A stretch of 64,000 nucleotides of DNA from Syntrophomonas wolfei subsp. methylbutyratica (lineage in GTDB: Bacteria > Bacillota > Syntrophomonadia > Syntrophomonadales > Syntrophomonadaceae): assembly GCF_001570625.1 (NCBI RefSeq), contig NZ_BBQT01000005.1, positions 107,810 through 171,809 on the forward strand, in the 5' to 3' direction. Shown here piece by piece: positions 52,952-60,147 of the stretch (its first letter is position 1; every line of letters starts with the position of its first letter). A program made the position numbers and the translations under genes. The notes under the pieces are model-generated. The model was not told the origin of the DNA, ran no database searches, and saw only the letters and a program-made list of their open reading frames with translations.

Positions 52952-55519
52952 ATGAATTATAAAAATATGACAAAAAAGCAACTGGTAGATGAACTGGCTA
53001 AACTCCGGCAGAAGAACATGGAATTGGAACTTATTCTTAAAGATAAAGAATGCCTTTCTACAGCCCCTGAATCATCTTCACCCAACCGCTGGTTCTCTAC
53101 GGGCCGGGCTGAATTATTTGTTTGCAAAAGCTCGGAGCAAGAAGAAATCGATAATAGCAAGAAGAAATATAAGTTTTCGGATTTGGTAGACATTCCTCTT
53201 CTTCAGCAATTTCTAAAATCTTTATATGAAGCTACCGGATTGCCCCATGCCCTCGTCGATATTGATAATAATATACTGAGCGGAATAGGTTGGCAGGATA
53301 TTTGCAGCCGGTTTCACCGGGCGTGTCCGCAAAGTAGCTGCAGGTGCAAAGAAAGCGACAGCTACATATCAGCCCATCTGCATGATGGACCTTATGTCGG
53401 GTACAAGTGTTTAAATGGCCTCATGGATTATGCTACCCCTATTATTGTGGAAGGGGAACATTTGGCTACAGTCTTCATTGGACAGCTTCTGCATCAACCG
53501 CCCGATGAAGAATATTTTAGTAGCCAGGCCCGAGAGTATGGATTTGACGAAAATGCTTACCTGGAAGCACTTTGCCGGGTTCCGGTAATTCCTGAAGAGC
53601 AGATAGAAACTATTATGAAGTTTTATATACAATTGGGCCAATTTCTTGCATCTATAGGACTAAACCGGAAACGCCAAATTGAGTTGGCAAAGCAGGCAAT
53701 AAGAAAGCAAGAGGAAAGATTTAGACTGCTTTGGGAGACGAGCAATGATGGCTTTTGGGAATGGAATATTGAAGCGGGTAAAGTATATTACAGCCCGCGC
53801 TGGGCCGAAATGTTGGGCTATTCGTTTGAGGACTGTGAGGTAGATATTCAAAATTGGGAAAAGCGTCTTCATCCTGATGATATAAGCACTGCAATGGAGG
53901 CCATTAATGAACATCTACAGGAACGAACAACAGTTTACGCGGCCGAATACCGAATAATTACCGAATCGGGTGAAGAGAAATGGATTTTGGATCACGGTCA
54001 GTTAGTAGCCAGAAATGCAGAAGGTCAGCCGTTAACCATGGTGGGCGCAAGTATCGACATCACAGCCTTTAAGAAGGTGGAAGCATCCTTGTTTGAATCA
54101 CAACAGAAATTCGCCACAGTTTTTTATTCCAGTCCGGACATAATGACCATCAGCACCATAAAAGACGGGCGCTATGTGGAAGTAAATGATGCTTTTGTTG
54201 CCATTACCGGTTATGAACGCAATGAGGTTATTGGGCGATGTGTATTTGATTTAAATATATGGGTTGTTCCTGAAGAAAGGGACGCAGTAATAAAACAAAT
54301 ACAGGAAAACGGCAGAGTTCGCGACTTTGAAATAGAATTAAGGTCAAAATACGGGGAAACTGGGATTTCTTTGCTTTCCGGCGAGATAGTGGACTTGGGT
54401 GGTGAAGAATATCTTATCACTACAAATAGAGATATTACGGAAAGAAAGCAAATGGAAGAAGCATTACGTTTGTCGGAGGAATGCTTATTCAAAGCCTTTA
54501 ATACCAGTCCGATCATAATGGCCATCACTACCCTGGAGGAGGGAATGTTTATTAAAGCTAACAAAGCATTTGCGTGCATTGTCGGTTATGATCATGAAGA
54601 GGTGATAGGTCGAACGTCATTAGAGATAGGATTTTGGCTAAATCCGCTGGAGCGTGACCTTCTAAAACAAAGCATTGTGGCCGGGCAATCGGTTCGGGAT
54701 ATGGAAATTGTTTTTGGCAATATTTACGGAGAGCAAAAGCTGGGATTACTTTCTGCTGAAGGCCTTGATATTGACGGCAAACCATGCTTGCTCAGCGTAC
54801 TTACGGATATAACTGAACTTAGACGAATGGAAGTGGAAATGACTCGTTTGGATCGACTCAATTTAGTAGGAGAAATGGCCGCCAGTATTGGACACGAAAT
54901 CAGGAACCCCATGACCACTGTTCGTGGGTATCTGCAAATTATGCGGGAGAATAAGGATAACATACAAGAGCTGGAATATTTTAATCTGATGATAGAAGAA
55001 CTGGATAGAGCCAATGCTATAATCACTGATTTTCTTTCTCTGGCTAAAAACAAGATGGTGGATATGAAGCCAGGAGATCTCAATGCCATAATTAATAAAT
55101 TATTGCCGTTGATTCAAGCCAAGGCTTTGAGTAGAGATCAATACATAAAACTGGAACTAGGCGAGATACCGTACTTGCTTCTGGATAATAAAGAAGTTCA
55201 CCAATTGATACTGAATCTGGTCAATAATGGGCTGGAATCCATGTCTTTACCTGGCTATGTGACTATAAAAACATATATGGAAGATGAAGCAGTGGTATTG
55301 GCGGTTCAAGATCAAGGTCAGGGAATAGACCCTTCATTGCTGGATAAGTTGGGAACCCCCTTCTTAACCACCAAAGATAATGGGACAGGCCTGGGACTGG
55401 CAGTTTGTTACCGGATAGCGGAGCAGCATAATGCCAAAATCAATGTGGAGACCAGTATAAACGGCAGCACTTTTTATCTCAAATTCCCGGGCGAAACGGG
55501 AGAAGAGCCCATGGTATAA
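52952..55519 (+). CDS. PocR/PAS-domain sensor histidine kinase
   Basis: An 855-residue soluble kinase. After a short coiled coil comes a PocR sensory domain (about 70-235; CPQSSCRCKESDSY, DGPYVGYKCLNGLMDYATP), which often binds small hydrocarbon derivatives. Three PAS domains follow (about 250-375, 385-505 and 515-630), then a HisKA domain of NtrB type with His in SIGHEIRNPMTTVRGYLQ and a GHKL ATPase domain (LNLVNNGLESM, DQGQGI, GTGLGLAVCYR). The frame opens at 52925; ATG 52952 behind GAGGAGG is the start. No response regulator is next to it, and the cas operon begins 96 bp downstream. Confidence 0.9.
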   Translation: MNYKNMTKKQLVDELAKLRQKNMELELILKDKECLSTAPESSSPNRWFSTGRAELFVCKSSEQEEIDNSKKKYKFSDLVDIPLLQQFLKSLYEATGLPHALVDIDNNILSGIGWQDICSRFHRACPQSSCRCKESDSYISAHLHDGPYVGYKCLNGLMDYATPIIVEGEHLATVFIGQLLHQPPDEEYFSSQAREYGFDENAYLEALCRVPVIPEEQIETIMKFYIQLGQFLASIGLNRKRQIELAKQAIRKQEERFRLLWETSNDGFWEWNIEAGKVYYSPRWAEMLGYSFEDCEVDIQNWEKRLHPDDISTAMEAINEHLQERTTVYAAEYRIITESGEEKWILDHGQLVARNAEGQPLTMVGASIDITAFKKVEASLFESQQKFATVFYSSPDIMTISTIKDGRYVEVNDAFVAITGYERNEVIGRCVFDLNIWVVPEERDAVIKQIQENGRVRDFEIELRSKYGETGISLLSGEIVDLGGEEYLITTNRDITERKQMEEALRLSEECLFKAFNTSPIIMAITTLEEGMFIKANKAFACIVGYDHEEVIGRTSLEIGFWLNPLERDLLKQSIVAGQSVRDMEIVFGNIYGEQKLGLLSAEGLDIDGKPCLLSVLTDITELRRMEVEMTRLDRLNLVGEMAASIGHEIRNPMTTVRGYLQIMRENKDNIQELEYFNLMIEELDRANAIITDFLSLAKNKMVDMKPGDLNAIINKLLPLIQAKALSRDQYIKLELGEIPYLLLDNKEVHQLILNLVNNGLESMSLPGYVTIKTYMEDEAVVLAVQDQGQGIDPSLLDKLGTPFLTTKDNGTGLGLAVCYRIAEQHNAKINVETSINGSTFYLKFPGETGEEPMV

Positions 55520-55615
55520 TAACAATAATTAATATGGAATTTTGATGGAATGGAAGGAATTAGATGGATAATAATGAATACTTAGTAAAGGAGAAGAATT
55601 TTGGAGGTTTTTTAA

Positions 55616-56359
55616 TTGAGAATAACGCTGGAAATCTCAAGTGAAAAGGAAATAAAACTGCCTATTCATTATAACCATATTTTGCAGGGTTTCCTTTACA
55701 AAAACTTGAGCAATAAGGATTATCGAGAATTCTTGCACCAGAAAGGTTACAGCCTGGGAAACAAATCATTCAAGCTTTTTACCTTTTCTCGATTGTTGGG
55801 TGAGTTCAGGATAGTTCCGCAGAAAAAAGAAATAATCTTTACTCCTCCCGTTAAAATAATTGTGGCTGCCGGTGTTGAGCAATTCATTACCGATCTGGCC
55901 GAAACCCTCATAAAGTCCGAGCTTAATTTTCTGGGAAACCAGCCCGTTGAGGTCAAGAGCATCGGTGTTCACAAGAATTTCACTCCATCCAATCTGCTGC
56001 AGATAAAAATGCTTTCACCTATAGTTGCCTACTCCACCCTGACGGAAAGTGAGAAAAAATGGACTGAATACTATTCCCCCTGGCAGCCCCGTTTCGCGGA
56101 ATTAGTCAAAGCCAATTTGGAAGCCAAATACCAGGTTCTCTATGGCGAAATTCCCTCCCAGGAGGAGCTCAAAATTATCCCCCATGGTAGTCAAGAACAA
56201 AAATTCAAGAGCGTAATCAAATATAAAGGAACGGTAATAGTCGGGTATCTAGGACTTTACTGGCTCAAGGGCAATCCGGATCTGATCAAGATAGCCTATG
56301 ATACGGGCCTGGGCAGTAAAAACGCCCAGGGCTTCGGCTGCTGGGAGGTGGTGGGGTAG
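55616..56359 (+). CDS. cas6: CRISPR-associated endoribonuclease Cas6
   Basis: Cuts pre-crRNA at the repeat hairpin and stays on the 3' end in type I-B systems. The 247-residue protein begins RITLEISSEKEIKLPIHYNHILQG, with LPxxYNHxLQ typical of Cas6, and ends with the glycine-rich loop AYDTGLGSKNAQGFGCWEVV, the RAMP G-loop. The TTG start 55616 follows GGAGG (55603-55607). It is the first gene of the operon and is separated from cas8 by a 207-bp gap that holds a CRISPR-repeat-like element, so cas6 may have its own transcript. Confidence 0.94.
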   Translation: MRITLEISSEKEIKLPIHYNHILQGFLYKNLSNKDYREFLHQKGYSLGNKSFKLFTFSRLLGEFRIVPQKKEIIFTPPVKIIVAAGVEQFITDLAETLIKSELNFLGNQPVEVKSIGVHKNFTPSNLLQIKMLSPIVAYSTLTESEKKWTEYYSPWQPRFAELVKANLEAKYQVLYGEIPSQEELKIIPHGSQEQKFKSVIKYKGTVIVGYLGLYWLKGNPDLIKIAYDTGLGSKNAQGFGCWEVVG

Positions 56360-56405
56360 GGAAACCAAAAGGAGCAACCCTTTTAGGTAAGCTAAAACAC
56401 GATGA

Positions 56406-56448
56406 CAAAAAACCTGTTTCAATTCCTTCCAGGGTTACTCCTATCAAG
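56406..56448 (-). ncRNA. Candidate crRNA-like element: lone CRISPR repeat plus spacer-like tail
   Basis: On the minus strand, CTTGATAGGAGTAACC followed by CTGGAAGGAATTGAAAC (56448-56416) has the form of a type I-B repeat ending in the 8-nt handle ATTGAAAC. The next bases, AGGTTTTTTG (56415-56406), would be the spacer seed. A promoter lies just upstream on the same strand (56487-56458). There is no second repeat nearby, so this is not an array; it resembles stand-alone crRNA-like regulators (CreA/CreR type). Identity is inferred from layout. Confidence 0.45.
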
Positions 56449-56457
56449 TTGTTATAA

Positions 56458-56487
56458 CTCATATCATTTATTTTTACAACTTGTCAA
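56458..56487 (-). promoter_or_regulatory. Minus-strand promoter facing the repeat-like element
   Basis: TTGACA (56487-56482) and TATGAG (56463-56458) are 18 bp apart, with an extended -10 TGA directly before TATGAG. Transcription would start near 56451 and run into the repeat-like element away from cas8. Confidence 0.5.
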
Positions 56488-56498
56488 GTATTTATAGC

Positions 56499-56527
56499 TT
56501 GCAAAATATTCCTTGTTACTGTACTAT
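56499..56527 (+). promoter_or_regulatory. Possible promoter for cas8-cas7-cas5-cas3
   Basis: TTGCAA (56499-56504) and TACTAT (56522-56527) are 17 bp apart, 40 bp before the cas8 start. The -10 match is fair only. Confidence 0.35.
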
Positions 56528-56566
56528 ACAAATAACCTTAATAATGACTAAAGGGGAGGTGAGAAA

Positions 56567-58504
56567 ATGCTGGAAAGTATAATCGGACTGGGCGCAGCGG
56601 TTCTAGAGGAACAGGATGCCTTGGCATCATTGATTAAAAAAGTTCCATCAATAAAGAATAACCGGCAACAACATATCTGTAAATTTGTATTCCATACCAA
56701 AAAGAAGGAATTAAGAATTGATGTAAAAGAAGAAATGGACGATAATTCATCGCTCCGGTATCTTCATGTGGGAAGTGTGGACGGACCCCGGTCGGCACAA
56801 TGGTTTGCTACCAGTACGGCCAGTTCCTATATACTGAGTGAGCTCTTTCCTAACCTGCTTGAAATGCAGGGAATAATCGAGGAAGATATCATAAGAAAAT
56901 CCCGGAGTATTGTGGAACAGTTCTATTATCCTATTGACCCGGAACTGGCGGGGAATAAAAAGTACAGGTATATATTGGATATTGAAAAACTGGGTATGGG
57001 CGATATTTCCCTGGATGAGATTATTGAGGAAGCAAGCAAAAGCAACAAGCCTGGAAAAAAAATCCTGGAATTGCTGCAAAAACAACTATTCAAATGGATA
57101 CAGCAAGAATATGGCGTGGGGGAGAGGCAATTAGGTTTATATACAGTTGTTATCGATGGTGAAGCGCTGGTGAACGATCCTTCTTATCGCCAGGCCGTAA
57201 GTGATTCAAAAAAGCCCCAAACTGCCAGGCAGCATGAGCAAATGGAACTGGAATGCAATGTATGCGGTGCTTCGGAAGGGGTTCCGGCTGACTTGAGCAA
57301 AATGAAAATCAAATATTTTACTACCAATCAACTTATCTTTGCCAGCCAGTTAAAGGATTATACCAAAAACCTGAACATCTGCAGCTCCTGCATGGAAAAA
57401 CTGCAGGCCGGAGAGGTGTTTTTGCAGGAGCAGCTTTCCACCAGGATAGCGGGCTTCACTGTCTATATTATACCTCATCTGGTATATGGGGAATCGGTAG
57501 ATCCATCTACCATGAAAAACCTGGCGCAAAAACTATTACTAACCGTAAATATGGCCAAATCCATTGATGCGCTCGAGGACTTTCGCAACCGGCTGGAAGA
57601 ACTGAAGGAAATTGAAAATATCTACTATCTTATTGATTTTGCGTTTGTCCGCAGCTCTAATGCTGCTACCAAGATACTGCGCCTGGTAAAGGATGTCCGC
57701 CCTTCCTTTTTTGAGAACCTGGATGTTTCCGTGGCCCAATTGCAGGAATTGGCCAATAAACATTTTAAGAATAATTATCATTACCGGGGAGGACTGGAGC
57801 AGGTCTATTATTTAACCCCGATCAGGCTCAAACAGGGTAATGCTTCCAGCTTCCGGGAACTGCTGGCTCTTTATGATGCCCTGTTTACGAATCGCTCTAT
57901 CGATAAAAAACGGATCATAAAAAATCTGGCAGAGGCTCTGGCTATATGTTTTTATGAAAAAGAAGGCTTTAATATTCGACAAAAGCAGCAATATATTAAT
58001 TATTTAACCCTGGACGGGGTTTTTTTGCTGGAATTCTTCAAAAGAATGGGTTGTTTGAAAGGTGGGGAAGGGATGGATTACCGTACATTAAACCTGAATG
58101 ATAGTATCAAGGGATTTATGGCGGATATGCACTATGATGAAGAGCAAGCGGCCTTATTCCTTTTGGGCTATCTGCTGGGACAAGTAGGTAATGCTCAGTA
58201 CCGGCGTGCCAGTGAAAAAGGAGCGGATACTACATATAAACCGGTATTAAACAAGATAAACTTCAATGGTATCGATAAAAGCAAAATAATACGCCTGCGC
58301 TCCGATGTCTTTAACAAACTGCGCCAGGAAAAGGTGCTTGTCTATAACGAAAGGATTTTTGCGGAGTGTACGCGCTTGATGGATAAAAACATCAATGACT
58401 GGAAGATGAATAAGGACGAAAATCTTTTTTATGTATTGTCTGGTTACGCTTTTGGTACTACGCTGCCAGTGAAAAAGAAAGGGGATAACAGTGATGAACA
58501 ATAG
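56567..58504 (+). CDS. cas8b: CRISPR type I-B large subunit Cas8b (TM1802/Csh1 family)
   Basis: Large subunit of the Cascade interference complex; recognises the PAM and positions Cas3. The 645-residue protein has a central zinc-finger-like pair CNVCGASEG (about 226) and CSSCMEKL (about 270), as in the TM1802/Csh1 family, and a helical C-terminal region with YLLGQVGNAQYRRASEKG. The ATG follows GGGGAGGTGAG. Its 3' end overlaps the start of cas7 by about 11 bp, so cas8-cas7 are translationally coupled. Confidence 0.9.
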   Translation: MLESIIGLGAAVLEEQDALASLIKKVPSIKNNRQQHICKFVFHTKKKELRIDVKEEMDDNSSLRYLHVGSVDGPRSAQWFATSTASSYILSELFPNLLEMQGIIEEDIIRKSRSIVEQFYYPIDPELAGNKKYRYILDIEKLGMGDISLDEIIEEASKSNKPGKKILELLQKQLFKWIQQEYGVGERQLGLYTVVIDGEALVNDPSYRQAVSDSKKPQTARQHEQMELECNVCGASEGVPADLSKMKIKYFTTNQLIFASQLKDYTKNLNICSSCMEKLQAGEVFLQEQLSTRIAGFTVYIIPHLVYGESVDPSTMKNLAQKLLLTVNMAKSIDALEDFRNRLEELKEIENIYYLIDFAFVRSSNAATKILRLVKDVRPSFFENLDVSVAQLQELANKHFKNNYHYRGGLEQVYYLTPIRLKQGNASSFRELLALYDALFTNRSIDKKRIIKNLAEALAICFYEKEGFNIRQKQQYINYLTLDGVFLLEFFKRMGCLKGGEGMDYRTLNLNDSIKGFMADMHYDEEQAALFLLGYLLGQVGNAQYRRASEKGADTTYKPVLNKINFNGIDKSKIIRLRSDVFNKLRQEKVLVYNERIFAECTRLMDKNINDWKMNKDENLFYVLSGYAFGTTLPVKKKGDNSDEQ

Positions 58505-59366
58505 TGAGATCCTTTACCTTTATGATGCCCAATTAACCAATCCCAATGGTGATCCGGATGAAGAGAACCGGCCCCGCATGGATTATGAGAGAGGTATTAA
58601 CCTGGTTTCTGATCTCAGGTTAAAGAGATATATCCGGGATTATCTCTTAGACAAGAATTATGAACTCTATGTTCAGAGTATTGATAATAAACCGGTCACA
58701 GCGGCAGAAAGGGTTCAACAGATCAGAGATACCAGTGATGAAAACCTGTTGAATTCTTTTATTGATATCCGGCTTTTTGGGGCTACTGTGCCGGCCACCG
58801 GAGATAGCAAGTCTTTTATAGGCCCGGTGCAGTTCAACTGGGGTTATTCCTTGAATAAAGTAGAGTTGCTGGAATCCAGTATAACTTCACACTTTGCCTC
58901 TTCCAGCACTAATCGACAGGGAGCAATTGGCAAGGATTACCGGGTAAAATACTCTTTTATTGCTTTTTCCGGTGTGGTAAGCGGCAAGCGGGCCGAATAT
59001 TCCCGGCTGAGCGAGAGCGATCTGGAACTGCTGGATGAGGCTATGAAAAAAGCCATTCCACTTCTGGCCACCCGCAGTAAAATCGGGCAGTATCCCCGTT
59101 TTTATATGAGAGTAGTTTTTAATGATAATGAAACGATATTGGATGATTTCAGAAACTACATTCAACTGCTGCCGGCGGATGAGAACCTGCGCTCTATTAA
59201 CGAATGCGCTTTGGAATGCGGGCGTTTGCGGGCCTATTTGGAAGCTCGCAAGGGTTTGATAAAAGAGATAAGAATGTTTCAAAGCAATGAATTGCGAATG
59301 CTGGACAATGGAGTGGAGAAAACTGCTAGCGATATTTTTTCTGCCTTTACCAACATTCCTGTTTAA
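58494..59366 (+). CDS. cas7: CRISPR type I-B backbone subunit Cas7 (Csh2-like)
   Basis: Forms the crRNA-binding backbone of Cascade in several copies. The 290-residue protein starts NNSEILYLYDAQLTNPNGDP, the Cas7/Csh2 RRM signature, then ENRPRMDYERGINLVSDLRLK, and later SFIGPVQFNWGYSLNKVE and the SSTNRQGAIGKDYRVKYSFI segment. A GTG at 58491 directly precedes ATG 58494; either could start. It overlaps cas8b and is followed by cas5 after 16 bp. Confidence 0.93.
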   Translation: MNNSEILYLYDAQLTNPNGDPDEENRPRMDYERGINLVSDLRLKRYIRDYLLDKNYELYVQSIDNKPVTAAERVQQIRDTSDENLLNSFIDIRLFGATVPATGDSKSFIGPVQFNWGYSLNKVELLESSITSHFASSSTNRQGAIGKDYRVKYSFIAFSGVVSGKRAEYSRLSESDLELLDEAMKKAIPLLATRSKIGQYPRFYMRVVFNDNETILDDFRNYIQLLPADENLRSINECALECGRLRAYLEARKGLIKEIRMFQSNELRMLDNGVEKTASDIFSAFTNIPV

Positions 59367-59382
59367 TTAGGGAGATGAGCAG

Positions 59383-60126
59383 ATGCGGGTATTAGTTTTT
59401 GATTTAAAGGGCTCCCTGGCTCATTTCCGCAAGATATATACTAATTCTTCCTCCTTAAGCTACTCGCTGCCACCCCGAACATGCCTGGCAGGCATAATAG
59501 CGGCCATGCTGGGCCGGGAACGGGATAGCTATTATCAGGAATTTAGCCGGGAACATAGCTTTATTGCCGTTAAAAAACTGGGCAGAACCAGGAAGATTAT
59601 GCAAACCTTAAATTATATGAGGGCTACGGGAAGCAGAGAGCTAATTGTACCCCGGGAACACACTCAGATACCGTTTGAATTGGTTTGCGGAGAACCCGAG
59701 CTGCGTTACCGGATCTATTTTGCCGGGAACCCGGGTGCTTACGAGGAATTAAAACAGCGTTTGGTAAACGACAAGTATGTTTTTCCGCCTTACCTGGGAG
59801 CAGCCCCTTTTTCGGCTACAGCCAATTTTGTTGCTGAGGCTTCGTGCCAACGGCTGCAGACGCGAGGGTTGGTAGAGGTGTCTACTCCGATAAAAAGCAG
59901 GAACATAGTGGAGTTTTCATTTGATCGTATGTTGGATAATGTAGCCCTGGTTAAAGAAAAAATGCCGGTGGATTTTACGGCGGAAAGATATCCAGTGGCC
60001 AGTGCCAGCTATGTTTATGACGAAAATGCTTCAGCCCTGCCCGTAAGCCTTAATGAAGATATGTGCTGGCGAATAGCCTACCAATGGGAGGAACAAGATA
60101 TCAAGGAAAATATCACTTTTTATTAA
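59383..60126 (+). CDS. cas5: CRISPR type I-B subunit Cas5
   Basis: Binds the 5' handle of the crRNA and caps Cascade. The 247 residues open with VLVFDLKGSLAHFRKIYTNS and YSLPPRTCLAGIIAAMLGRE, the Cas5 N-terminal RAMP pattern with its catalytic-like loop, and contain YLGAAPFSATANF near the middle. ATG is preceded by GGAGATGAG. It sits 16 bp after cas7 and 21 bp before cas3 in the standard I-B order. Confidence 0.92.
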   Translation: MRVLVFDLKGSLAHFRKIYTNSSSLSYSLPPRTCLAGIIAAMLGRERDSYYQEFSREHSFIAVKKLGRTRKIMQTLNYMRATGSRELIVPREHTQIPFELVCGEPELRYRIYFAGNPGAYEELKQRLVNDKYVFPPYLGAAPFSATANFVAEASCQRLQTRGLVEVSTPIKSRNIVEFSFDRMLDNVALVKEKMPVDFTAERYPVASASYVYDENASALPVSLNEDMCWRIAYQWEEQDIKENITFY

Positions 60127-60147
60127 ACCATAATAGGGGGAGGAGTC

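Larger units (their letters stand above)
56402..56497 (+). other. Small 31-codon ORF in the cas6-cas8 gap
   Basis: ATG 56402 to TAG 56495-56497 encodes a short hydrophobic peptide starting MTKNLFQFLPGLLLSSCYN. It overlaps the repeat-like element on the other strand. No ribosome site precedes it, so translation is doubtful; it is recorded because small toxic ORFs or RNAs occur at this place in some type I-B loci (CreT). Confidence 0.2.
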
